DNA of 64,000 bases, from assembly GCA_947454705.1 (NCBI GenBank), contig CANGKZ010000016.1:1-64000 (forward strand), in the 5' to 3' direction. The DNA is from Verrucomicrobiota bacterium. GTDB lineage: Bacteria; Verrucomicrobiota; Verrucomicrobiia; Limisphaerales; UBA9464. The notes under the pieces are model-generated. The model was given only the letters and a program-made list of their open reading frames with translations. It did not search any database and was not told the origin of the DNA. The position numbers and the translations under genes are program-made. Shown here piece by piece: positions 56,414 to 63,671 of the stretch. The first letter of the stretch is position 1, and each line of letters starts with the position of its first letter.

Positions 56414-56612
56414 TTTGTGGACATTTGCCCAAAGGGCCTATGACTAGCGCGGCGTGTCGGTCACGTCACCCGAGTGATGCCGGTACCCGTCCAAGGACCC
56501 GAACCGCCGGGGAGCCCCCGTGACACGGGTCCTTCCGGGGGTACCCCTTTCCGATGCAGGGACGAGTCCAACGGATTCCTAGCGACAAACTCTTTGCTGA
56601 AATGTCCACAAA
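56414..56612. repeat. Perfect 13-bp inverted repeat
   Basis: Arms 56414-56426 (TTTGTGGACATTT) and 56600-56612 (AAATGTCCACAAA) are exact reverse complements, 173 bp apart. Possible binding sites for an initiator or regulator. Confidence 0.85.
56482..56545. other. Large nested hairpin
   Basis: Outer stem GGTACCC/GGGTACC (7 bp), a 4x4 internal loop, stem AAGGACCCG/CGGGTCCTT (9 bp), and an inner CGGGG/CCCCG stem (56508-56520). It could act as a single- or double-strand origin, or as a structured RNA. No poly-T follows on either strand, which argues against a simple terminator. Confidence 0.65.
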
Positions 56613-56778
56613 CTCAGTAGACGAATCATGGGAGAGGAATCACAGGCGCGCACGGGCTGAGCTTTTGTACCAAGATGCCGATGGGGCTTTGACGGCTTAG
56701 GTTCTGCTGGAACGATTCCTTCCGCTGGACCCGAACACCTTGACCAACTGAGCGGGCCCGGGTAACCAGCGCGAAAGG

Positions 56779-57039
56779 ATGAACGTCATCGAGGAAAAAC
56801 TAGCCCCTTGTCCACACTGCGCCCGCGTGACAGTCCAACAGCGGAACCGCGATCAACCCGTCTGGCTGCTTCATGTCGTCTTTGCGCTATTCAGCGCGTT
56901 ACTCGGTGCGTTCTCGGTTTTTCTAGGCGGAATCGTCGTCGTGATGTGGCTTGCCTACGCGCTTATGAGCCTTTCCCACACTGGCTCGGGTAAATCCCCT
57001 TGGATGTGCTCCGCGTGCTCGACGGTGTTCCAAAATTAG
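56779..57039 (+). CDS. Small zinc-ribbon membrane protein
   Basis: An 86-residue protein. CPHC (11-14) and, near the C-terminus, CSAC (77-80) form one split zinc ribbon, and the middle holds two hydrophobic helices (about 29-45 and 47-64). The ATG at 56779 has AAAGG just upstream. This topology puts the ribbon on one side of the membrane with a helical hairpin inside it. It is the last gene of the element, away from the replication operon, and so is a candidate cargo or accessory gene. Function unknown. Confidence 0.66.
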   Translation: MNVIEEKLAPCPHCARVTVQQRNRDQPVWLLHVVFALFSALLGAFSVFLGGIVVVMWLAYALMSLSHTGSGKSPWMCSACSTVFQN

Positions 57040-57158
57040 GCAACGAATCCGGTAAAAGTGAAGTCCACGCAAGTCTGTGGGATCACTTCCGACTGTGGAA
57101 TGCCCGCCTAGGTTGAACCGAGGCCTCTGAACTGCTGAAAAAGTCGGCACTCTTTCGA

Positions 57159-57211
57159 CACCCGCAAACACCTAAAACACGGGGTCGGGTGTTAGCACTG
57201 CGCGTTAGCAC
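57159..57211 (+). repeat. Right arm-type recombinase site
   Basis: CACCCGCAAAC, ACACGGG and two TTAGCAC units (57192 and 57205, 13 bp apart) repeat the order and direction seen at 51021-51070. It lies 11 bp inside attR. Confidence 0.7.
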
Positions 57212-57222
57212 TAGATAGGATT

Positions 57223-57279
57223 TCCCCCGTAAGTGATTGCGGGGGAAAATGGTGGCTGCGGCCAGAATCGAACTGGCGA
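57223..57279 (-). repeat. Attachment site attR (57-bp direct repeat)
   Basis: Identical to 50921-50977. It covers the last 30 bases of the intact tRNA-Phe gene and 27 bp downstream, including a small CCCCCG/CGGGGG hairpin. Confidence 0.93.
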
Positions 57280-57325
57280 CACGCGGATTTTCAATCCGCT
57301 GCTCTACCAACTGAGCTACACAGCC
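57250..57325 (-). tRNA. tRNA-Phe (GAA)
   Basis: A 76-nt cloverleaf read on the minus strand: acceptor GGCTGTG/CGCAGCC (one G-U pair), D-arm GCTC-AGTTGGTAGA-GAGC type, anticodon stem GCGGA/TCCGC with loop TTGAAAA (anticodon GAA), T-arm GCCAG-TTCGATT-CTGGC, discriminator A and encoded CCA. The gene is intact although an element is integrated in its 3' end, because the element restores the sequence. Confidence 0.95.
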
Positions 57326-57353
57326 TTCCGTGGGCGGGCAATAAACTCGACGG

Positions 57354-57381
57354 ACCCCTGAGTGCGCAAGGGGTTTTTTTC
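57354..57381 (+). terminator. Possible plus-strand terminator
   Basis: ACCCCT/AGGGGT (57354-57359 and 57369-57374) with a 9-nt loop is followed by seven T. It faces the plus strand, opposite to the tRNA, and could stop transcripts leaving the mobile element. Confidence 0.45.
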
Positions 57382-57520
57382 GGATCAACAATTCAAGGGA
57401 ACCCGAAGTTCCTCAAAACCGGGACCTGCAGGCCGACTTTCCCCGGGAATTCCGCTGGATTCCCAGGCTCGGGAACAGCGAAAGCGTCCGGCGCAGATTT
57501 GGAACAATCGTGGCCTCGGC

Positions 57521-58438
57521 TCAGACCTTGGCGACGGCGAGATCCTGCTGCAGACGCTCCAGCAACCGCTTGGTGGCGTTGATCCCCTCGGCTTCGGACA
57601 GATGCTCCCCCTCGTACTCAATGCCCAGCCACCGATGGTATCCGGCCTTGAGAACAATCGACATCATCCGGCGGTAGTCGGTCTCCACGCAGTTGCCCGA
57701 CGCATCAAACTCATGCGCCTTGGCACTGACGGCGTGGGCGTAGGGCATCATCTCGGTCACGCCAAGATAACGGTCGTAGTCGTACCAATTGCCAAAGTCC
57801 GGAAGCAGACCCGCCCGGGGATGGTCGACGCGCTTCATGAGACCGACCAGCCACTGGCCGTTGGAGGCCAGCCCGCCGTGGTTCTCCACCATGCAGTTCA
57901 ATCCCAGATCGGCGCAGTACTCGGTGAGCATGCGCAGCCCCTCTGCGGCGCGCTTCTGCTGTTCCTCGGGCGTTCCCACGCGGCCTGCCTCGGCATTCAC
58001 CCGGATGCTGTGGCACCCGAAGTAAGCCGCGGCATCGGCCCACTTCCGATGCTGGATCGCCGCCAGCTGACGCAGCGCGGGATCCGGATGCCCCAGGGCC
58101 CCTTCGTCGTCGCACATGATCAGCTTGATCCCCACGCCCTCCCCGTCGGCACGGCGTTTGAACTCCGCCAGATACGCCTCGTTGGTCGCCTTGTCGGCGA
58201 AGAACTGGTTTACCAGCTCGATGGCGTCGATGCCGTGCTCGCGTCGGGCCACTTTTGGAAAATCCAGATGCGACATCTGACGCCCGAACAACGCCTTGTG
58301 GTAGGACCACTCGGCGAGGCTGATCTGAAACAGCGGTGCCTTCGTCGCGGATGCGGACGACGAAACAGCGCAGCCGGTACCAAAAAAGGTACCGGCTGCG
58401 GCAACCGCTGAACCGGCGAGGAATTGTCGGCGATTCAT
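57521..58438 (-). CDS. Exported sugar phosphate isomerase/epimerase-like protein
   Basis: A 305-residue TIM-barrel protein of the xylose-isomerase-like/AP-endonuclease 2 family. The N-terminus has a Tat signal (NRRQFL) ending in a lipobox-like FGTGC, so it is probably exported folded and lipid-anchored. Barrel strands include IELVNQFF, IKLIMCDDEG, CMVENHGG, GLLPDFGNWYDYDRY and GIEYEG, with Glu/Asp/His residues placed for divalent metal binding. In Planctomycetes and Verrucomicrobia these proteins often accompany sugar transporters; here a NUP-type MFS gene lies just upstream on the same strand (28 bp). Substrate unknown. ATG 58438 starts the Tat signal. Confidence 0.84.
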   Translation of the reverse strand: MNRRQFLAGSAVAAAGTFFGTGCAVSSSASATKAPLFQISLAEWSYHKALFGRQMSHLDFPKVARREHGIDAIELVNQFFADKATNEAYLAEFKRRADGEGVGIKLIMCDDEGALGHPDPALRQLAAIQHRKWADAAAYFGCHSIRVNAEAGRVGTPEEQQKRAAEGLRMLTEYCADLGLNCMVENHGGLASNGQWLVGLMKRVDHPRAGLLPDFGNWYDYDRYLGVTEMMPYAHAVSAKAHEFDASGNCVETDYRRMMSIVLKAGYHRWLGIEYEGEHLSEAEGINATKRLLERLQQDLAVAKV

Positions 58439-58466
58439 GGCGGATTCTGTTGGAGGAGGGGTTGGC

Positions 58467-59780
58467 TCAGTGGGCCGGGGCGGAACCGCCACCGACCTTG
58501 GGAACCGCCTTGGTGGGCGGGTGGAAGAACACGATCAGCGCCACTGCGGCTGCTGCAGCGCAGATGAGCGGCACGAGGAACAGGCCCTTGAAGTCGGTCA
58601 CGTTGTTCACCGTGTAGCCCTGCTGGATGAGGGCGGGGCAGATCGAGTTCGCGACCAGCGCGCCGATGCCGAGGATCATGAGGTTGAACAGACCCTGGGC
58701 GCTGGAGCGGATGTCCTTCGGGAAATGCTCGTCCACGAAGATGTAGACCGTGGCGAAGAAGAAGGCGTAGCAGATGCCGTGCATCACCTGGATGAAGATG
58801 ATCAGGCCCTGGGCGCTTGGGAGGAAGGCCCAGACACCGAAGCGGACGGCGTGGCCGAGCACGCCGAGCACCATCGTGGTCCGCCAGCCGAGCTTCTTCA
58901 GCGTCGCGCCGAGGACGAACATGGTGAGGATTTCGGCGATCTGGCCGATGCTCATGACCGGCATGATCCAGTTGCCGGCGATGCCCACCGACTTGCTGCC
59001 GAGGAAGGTGCCGGCCCAGTTGAAGTAGCAGTTGTGAACGAAGGAATCGACGAAGGTGACGAGCCAGAGCACGAGCACGAACGGATGGGCGAGCAGTTTG
59101 ACGGCGGCGAGCCAGGCCAGGCCTTCGCCCTTGGCGGCGGGCTTGGCGGGGGTGTGGGGCAGCGCGAGGCTGAAGGCCGCGAGGATCAGCGAGGCGGCAC
59201 CGGCCACCACAAAGGTCCACTTGGTGGCGTCCTGCAGCGGCTGACCGCTGAGGCCGTTGGCCAGCACGGCACCGACCCAGGCCACGAGGCCTTCCGGCTT
59301 GGCGGCATCCACCTTGGCCCAATCGACGAGAATGAAGGTGAACGGCCAGGCCGCGAGGATCCAGCCGATCGTGCCGCCCATGCGGACGATGCCGAATTCC
59401 TTTTGCGGATCCTTCATGTTGGCGAAGGCGATCGCGTTGGTGATCGAGATGGTGGGCACGTACAGGAGGCAGTGCACCAGCATCAGGCCGAAGAACGGCC
59501 AGAAGCCCTTCACGAATCCGCATCCGAGGATCGCGAGGCCGCCCACGAGATGGCTGAAGGCGAGGAACTTCTCACCGGCGAAATTGCGGTCTGCGAATTG
59601 ATTGCTGAAGAACATGCCCACGATCGCGGCGATCGGGAACGCGTTCAGGATCAGCGATTGCTGCCCCGCGGTGAATCCCAGACTGGGGAGGTAGCCGAAG
59701 ATCAACGGGAGCCAGGCGCCCCAGATGAAAAACTCGAGCACCATCATGAGGAACAATTTGAAACGTGTGGATGAATTCAT
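58467..59780 (-). CDS. MFS transporter, nucleoside:H+ symporter (NUP)-like
   Basis: A 437-residue protein with 12 hydrophobic helices. The start, KLFLMMVLEFFIWGAWLPL, and MGGTIGWILAAWPF, FVDSFVHNCYFNWAG and DIRSSAQGLFNLMI are typical of the nucleoside:H+ symporter-like branch of the MFS, widespread in Planctomycetes, Verrucomicrobia and Bacteroidetes. The substrate may be a nucleoside or a sugar-like compound. It is probably co-transcribed with the isomerase-like gene downstream, suggesting import and conversion of one compound. Confidence 0.86.
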   Translation of the reverse strand: MNSSTRFKLFLMMVLEFFIWGAWLPLIFGYLPSLGFTAGQQSLILNAFPIAAIVGMFFSNQFADRNFAGEKFLAFSHLVGGLAILGCGFVKGFWPFFGLMLVHCLLYVPTISITNAIAFANMKDPQKEFGIVRMGGTIGWILAAWPFTFILVDWAKVDAAKPEGLVAWVGAVLANGLSGQPLQDATKWTFVVAGAASLILAAFSLALPHTPAKPAAKGEGLAWLAAVKLLAHPFVLVLWLVTFVDSFVHNCYFNWAGTFLGSKSVGIAGNWIMPVMSIGQIAEILTMFVLGATLKKLGWRTTMVLGVLGHAVRFGVWAFLPSAQGLIIFIQVMHGICYAFFFATVYIFVDEHFPKDIRSSAQGLFNLMILGIGALVANSICPALIQQGYTVNNVTDFKGLFLVPLICAAAAAVALIVFFHPPTKAVPKVGGGSAPAH

Positions 59781-59884
59781 GGCAGGGGGGCGGAGTAACT
59801 TCTCGCAGACTACGGAGTCGAATCAACGACGACAAGAACGGACGCCGCGAAGCCGGGATCAAAGTCGATCCCGCACGAAGTCAT

Positions 59885-59911
59885 GTGGAGTGCCGTGTTT
59901 ACGCGGCTCCA
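59885..59911 (-). repeat. Fragment of the dispersed repeat
   Basis: Read on the minus strand, GGAGCCGCGTAAAC followed by ACTCCAC resembles the distal block of copies A (3451-3473) and B (63142-63164), including the palindrome CCGCGTAAACGCGG in a slightly changed form. Confidence 0.5.
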
Positions 59912-59944
59912 AGGCGGGACGGGGATTCCAGCGAAGGGGGGAAT

Positions 59945-60970
59945 TCAACCGCGCGACTGCTGCTGCTGGAACTCCTGCTGCACCAGAATCTCGTCCTCCA
60001 TGTTCACGAAGGGTTGGAAGATGTAGGTGTTGAACATGGCAGCCCCGATGTTGCCGAGTTTGATCTGCAGGAGATCGAGGTAGTCGTGGAGACCTGCGGT
60101 GAACACTTCGTCGATCGTACCAAATTCGAGTTCCGCCAGGAGACGGCCCGAGAGCTTTTCGGCGTCGTTGCTGAAGCGCCGCGCCGGCACGCCGGAGATG
60201 TTCCGGAGGGAATGATCCAGTTCCTCCACGCAGAAGCGCACCGAGCGGGGGAAATTGTCACTGAGCAACAGAAACTCCGCGACCTTCACCGGGCTCACGT
60301 CGCCGCCGTGCAAATCCTTGTAGGCATCCCATGCGGAGCAGGAGCGCAGGACGGCGCTCCATTCGAGGGCGTCGGCCTGGCTGACCGTGGGAGGGAGTCC
60401 CTTGACCGGAAGCGAGGCATGTCGCACGTCCAGGATGCGCGTGGTCTGGTCGGCGCGTTCCAAAAATTTTCCCGCCTGCATGAAGTGCCAGCCTTCGTTG
60501 TGCACGACGGTGGCAAACACAATTCCCACCAGCTGCAGCGAGCTCGCCTTCACTTGCTGGAGGAAATCAAACGGGCTGTCGTCCCACACTTCGCGGGCGC
60601 GCGGGGAATTGAGAAAGAGGTAGAGGCGGTTCAGTTCCTCCCAGATCTCGACGGTGATCTGGTCGCGCACCATGCGGGCGTTTTCACGCGCCTGGGAGAT
60701 GGAGGTGAAGATCGAATTCGGGTTGGCCGGATGGAACACCAGGAAGTCGGTCACCGCGTGTCCATTGGCCTGCGGGAACAACTGGCCGAAGAGGGTCTCG
60801 TCGCCGGTGGCCTGGATGATGGGCATCCAGTGGGCCGCGAGCTGCGCGTCGTTGAGATGACGGGAGTCGAGCAGGAGCTGCAGCGTGGTGTCCACGATGC
60901 GCGCCGTGTTCTCGGCGCGCTCGATGTAGCGGGACATCCAGTAGAGCGAATTGGCAACGCGGGAGAGCAT
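59945..60970 (-). CDS. Alpha-E domain protein (DUF403)
   Basis: A 341-residue, almost entirely helical protein starting MLSRVANSLYWMSRYIERAE, the signature of the alpha-E family. Other typical segments are TARIVDTTLQLLLD and FLLLSDNFPRSVRFCVEEL. The family almost always sits beside a circularly permuted ATP-grasp protein (here the gene 31 bp upstream on the same strand), and often with a transglutaminase-like protease, which is absent here. A role in peptide-bond formation or protein modification has been proposed from this context. The poly-Gln C-terminus (EFQQQQSRG) is unusual. Confidence 0.92.
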   Translation of the reverse strand: MLSRVANSLYWMSRYIERAENTARIVDTTLQLLLDSRHLNDAQLAAHWMPIIQATGDETLFGQLFPQANGHAVTDFLVFHPANPNSIFTSISQARENARMVRDQITVEIWEELNRLYLFLNSPRAREVWDDSPFDFLQQVKASSLQLVGIVFATVVHNEGWHFMQAGKFLERADQTTRILDVRHASLPVKGLPPTVSQADALEWSAVLRSCSAWDAYKDLHGGDVSPVKVAEFLLLSDNFPRSVRFCVEELDHSLRNISGVPARRFSNDAEKLSGRLLAELEFGTIDEVFTAGLHDYLDLLQIKLGNIGAAMFNTYIFQPFVNMEDEILVQQEFQQQQSRG

Positions 60971-61001
60971 GGGAAATCAGGTCGGGGCGGTTGCAGTGGA
61001 A

Positions 61002-62450
61002 TTACTCGTCGCCGTACAGGACCCAGGTGTCCTTGCTGCCGCCGCCCTGGGAGGAGTTCACCACGAGGGAACCTTCGCGCAGCGCCACGCGGGTGAGGCC
61101 CCCGGGAACAATCACCGTCTTTTCCCCGTAGAGGATGAACGGTCGCAAATCGATGTGCCGTCCCGCGAAGTTCGCATCGCCCGTGTGGGTGGGGTGGGTG
61201 GAGAGGGAGATCATCGGCTGAGCGATGTAATTGCGCGGGTCGCGAAGCACCGCAGCGCGGAAGTCGTCGCACTCGGCCTTGGTGGACTTCGGCCCCATCA
61301 GCATGCCGTAGCCGCCGGATTCATTGGCCGCCTTCACCACGAGCTTCTCGATGTTCTCGATGATGTAGTTCTTGTCCGCCTCCTCGCTCGCCAGATAGGT
61401 GGGCACATTCGGCAGGATGGGATCCTGGTCGAGGTAGTACTTAATCATCTTCGGCACGAAGTAATACATCACCTTGTCGTCGGCGATGCCGGTGCCGATG
61501 GAGTTCGCCAGGCTCACGTTGCCGGAGCGGTAGGCGTGGATCAAACCTGGTACACCCAGCATGGAGTCCCGGCGGAAGACCGTGGGATCGATGAAGTCGT
61601 CGTCCATGCGGCGGTAGATCACGTGCACCGGCTGGAGGCCCTTGGTGGTGCGCATGTACACGCGGGCGTCGCGGACCAGCAGGTCGCGTCCCTCGACGAT
61701 CTCGATGCCCATCTGGCGGGCCAGGTAGGTGTGTTCGAAATAGGCGGAGTTGTAAGCACCCGGGGTCAGCAGCACGACGGTGGGATCCACCACGCCGGCG
61801 GGGGCGATGTGCTGCAGGGTCTTGAGAAGCTCCTGCGGGTACTGGTCCACGGGGCGGACGCCGATGGCTTCAAACATGCCCGGGAAGGAACGCTTGAGCG
61901 CGCGCCGGTTTTCCAGCACGTAGCTGACACCGGAAGGCGTGCGGCCGTTGTCCTCGAGGACCATCCAGGTGCCGTCGCCGCCCCGGATGAGGTCGGTGCC
62001 GCAGATGTGGATGTAGATGTCCTTGGGGACCTTGAAGTGCGCGAACTCGCGTCGGAAATGTTTTCCCGAGAGGATGTAGTACGGCGGGATGACGCCATCC
62101 TTCACGATCTTCTGGTCGTGGTAGATGTCGTGCAGGAAGAGGTTGAGCGCGGTGATGCGCTGGACGAGGCCGCGTTCGAGGTGTTCCCACTCCTTGGCGG
62201 GAATGATCCGCGGGATCAGGTCGAAGGGGAAGATCCGCTCCGTGCCCTGTTTGTCGCCATACACGTTGAACGTGATGCCCTGCCGTAGGAAGGCGAGGTC
62301 CACGGCACGGCGCTTCTCATCGAACTCCGCAGGAGTGAGTTCGTTGAACAGGCGGGCGAACTTTTCGTAGTGAGGACGCAGCTGGCCGGGGGCGATGGCC
62401 ATCTCGTCGAAAAAGCCGTTAGGATCGTAGCTCTTCAACACGCAACCCAA
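61002..62450 (-). CDS. Circularly permuted ATP-grasp type 2 protein
   Basis: A 482-residue protein of normal family length. Family marks: [15 protein letters not shown] near the N-terminus, [61 protein letters not shown], and in the C-terminal part [20 protein letters not shown] with [14 protein letters not shown]-grasp enzymes form acyl phosphates and ligate amines or thiols; the substrate of this subfamily is unknown. It pairs with the alpha-E gene downstream. Confidence 0.93.
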   Translation of the reverse strand: MGCVLKSYDPNGFFDEMAIAPGQLRPHYEKFARLFNELTPAEFDEKRRAVDLAFLRQGITFNVYGDKQGTERIFPFDLIPRIIPAKEWEHLERGLVQRITALNLFLHDIYHDQKIVKDGVIPPYYILSGKHFRREFAHFKVPKDIYIHICGTDLIRGGDGTWMVLEDNGRTPSGVSYVLENRRALKRSFPGMFEAIGVRPVDQYPQELLKTLQHIAPAGVVDPTVVLLTPGAYNSAYFEHTYLARQMGIEIVEGRDLLVRDARVYMRTTKGLQPVHVIYRRMDDDFIDPTVFRRDSMLGVPGLIHAYRSGNVSLANSIGTGIADDKVMYYFVPKMIKYYLDQDPILPNVPTYLASEEADKNYIIENIEKLVVKAANESGGYGMLMGPKSTKAECDDFRAAVLRDPRNYIAQPMISLSTHPTHTGDANFAGRHIDLRPFILYGEKTVIVPGGLTRVALREGSLVVNSSQGGGSKDTWVLYGDE

Positions 62451-62641
62451 GAAAAACGAACCACCCCCGGTACGGCAAGCCTTTCAATGCAAAAGCGTGA
62501 AACGGGTCAAAATCCGCCAAGTTTTGGCTAAATTCCACCGGTCAATTGCACCTGATGGTTAGATTAGTGCAGCCCATTGGACGCCGTGGAATTGCACATC
62601 GTCGATGGACAGAAGCCCAATCCGCGGGGACGCTTTGGCCT

Positions 62642-62944
62642 GTGCGTCCAATCGACATCACCACCTTCCCCTCCGAGCTCGCCCTGAAGTGGGACAACGG
62701 CGGCGAATCGTTCATCCCGCTCGAAACGTTGCGGCGGTTCTGTCCGTGCGCCGCGTGCATGGGTGAGACCGATGTGATGGGCCAGGTGTACAAGGCCCCC
62801 GCGCGGCCCTACACCGACCATTCCTTTGTTCTCACCGGAGTTTCCGAAGTGGGTGGATACGGCCTTGCCCCGCGTTGGGGCGATGGTCACGCCACCGGGA
62901 TCTACACGTGGGATTACCTGCGCCGCCTGGCAGAGGCTCAGTGA
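62642..62944 (+). CDS. DUF971 domain protein
   Basis: A 100-residue protein from a GTG at 62642 (RPIDITTFPSELALKWDNGG). It has the DUF971/GBBH-like N-terminal fold: a strand with W-D-N-G, FIPLETLRRFCPCAACMGE with three cysteines, then VGGYGLAPRWGDGHATGIY and WDYLRRL. This fold binds metal in related proteins and occurs in Fe-S cluster-carrier fusions and hydroxylases. The frame is open to 62546, but the extra residues do not fit the family, so the GTG is preferred. Confidence 0.82.
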   Translation: MRPIDITTFPSELALKWDNGGESFIPLETLRRFCPCAACMGETDVMGQVYKAPARPYTDHSFVLTGVSEVGGYGLAPRWGDGHATGIYTWDYLRRLAEAQ

Positions 62945-62975
62945 GTTGGCGGAAGTTGAAGGGTGAACTTTAGAG

Positions 62976-63164
62976 CGGTAGTTGAAGGGTTAAAAATTTG
63001 AAGCGTTGAAGGGGAATCCGACGCTGCCTCGAGGGTTTGCTCAATCGTTTGAAGTCCCGTCTTCAGACGGTTCGGAGAAGCGTTTGAGAGATCTTCCGAG
63101 GATTAAAGCCCACCCTACGCTTGATTCACTGTCCAACAGCAAAGCCCCGTAAACGCGGTACTCC
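62976..63164 (+). repeat. Dispersed repeat, copy B
   Basis: Second long copy of the repeat at 3284-3473 (about 92% identity over the first 108 bp by eye, plus a conserved distal block at 63131-63164). It lies between the DUF971 gene and the terminator of the small Cys protein gene, in noncoding DNA. Confidence 0.8.
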
Positions 63165-63224
63165 ATACCCGATGGCAAACCCCTCGTTCCCCATCTGAAT
63201 TTATCCGCGTTCAACGCTGGGCAC

Positions 63225-63259
63225 GAAAAAACCCGCCCCGGTGGAACCGGAGGCGGGTT
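63225..63259 (-). terminator. Rho-independent terminator of the DUF6370-like gene
   Basis: On the minus strand, AACCCGCC and GGCGGGTT pair around an inner CCGG/CCGG stem and are followed by a T-run. It starts 22 bp after the stop of the gene at 63282. Confidence 0.88.
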
Positions 63260-63281
63260 GAATCAAAATCGATACAACCAA

Positions 63282-63611
63282 TTACTTGGCTTCGACCTTG
63301 GAGATCTTGGCGACGGTGACTTCGAGCTTTTCACCCTTCTTCTCGCACACGCCGGTGACGGAAACGTTGGCCGGGCCGCTGCAGAGGCTCTTGTGGAAGG
63401 CCTTGCTCACGTCGCCCACGAGGAAATAGGTGGTTTCCTTCTCACCCTTCTTCACCACGACGACATTCTGGCAGGTGTCGGACTTGTGGAGGGAGCACTT
63501 GAGGCACTTGCCCTCGCCCTTCAGGGTCACTTCCTTGCCGCTGTCGGCGCGGAGGGTGGAGGCGGAGAGAGCGATGGCGGCCACAGCGGCCCACTGGATC
63601 ATTGACTTCAT
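63282..63611 (-). CDS. Small exported cysteine-containing protein (DUF6370-like)
   Basis: A 109-residue protein with a signal peptide (about 1-22, AVAAIALSASTLRA). The mature part has GKCLKCSLHKSDTCQNVVVV, then FLVGDVSKAFHKSLCSGP and VSVTGVCEKKG, a pattern seen in small verrucomicrobial/planctomycete exported proteins placed in DUF6370. Five cysteines could bind metal or form disulfides. Function unknown. ATG 63611 is chosen for the signal peptide; its own terminator suggests a single-gene unit. Confidence 0.75.
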   Translation of the reverse strand: MKSMIQWAAVAAIALSASTLRADSGKEVTLKGEGKCLKCSLHKSDTCQNVVVVKKGEKETTYFLVGDVSKAFHKSLCSGPANVSVTGVCEKKGEKLEVTVAKISKVEAK

Positions 63612-63671
63612 AGGGATGGGAGAATTTTTTAGTTTTACTCGGAAACGGATTAGGTGGAAGCAAAGCCGACC

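Larger units (their letters stand above)
56391..56778. other. Candidate replication origin of the element
   Basis: The only long noncoding stretch of the element (388 bp) follows the helicase operon. It holds a perfect 13-bp inverted repeat (TTTGTGGACATTT at 56414-56426 and AAATGTCCACAAA at 56600-56612), and between the arms a 64-nt nested hairpin (56482-56545). The position downstream of DUF1376 and DnaB genes fits an initiator-binding origin. Promoters for the last gene could also lie here. Origin function is inferred. Confidence 0.5.
50921..57279. mobile_element. Integrative element of about 6.3 kb in tRNA-Phe
   Basis: The element lies between 57-bp direct repeats made of the tRNA-Phe 3' end. 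One unit is about 6,302 bp. All ten genes face right: tyrosine recombinase next to attL, a 317-residue unknown protein, putative excisionase, three small proteins, DUF1376 replication protein, DnaB-type helicase, a 43-residue peptide and a small zinc-ribbon membrane protein. Repeats with TTAGCAC lie inside both ends. The region 56391-56778 looks like a replication origin. No structural phage, conjugation, toxin-antitoxin or recognised defence genes are present, so it is a cryptic integrative plasmid or phage satellite. Confidence 0.9.
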
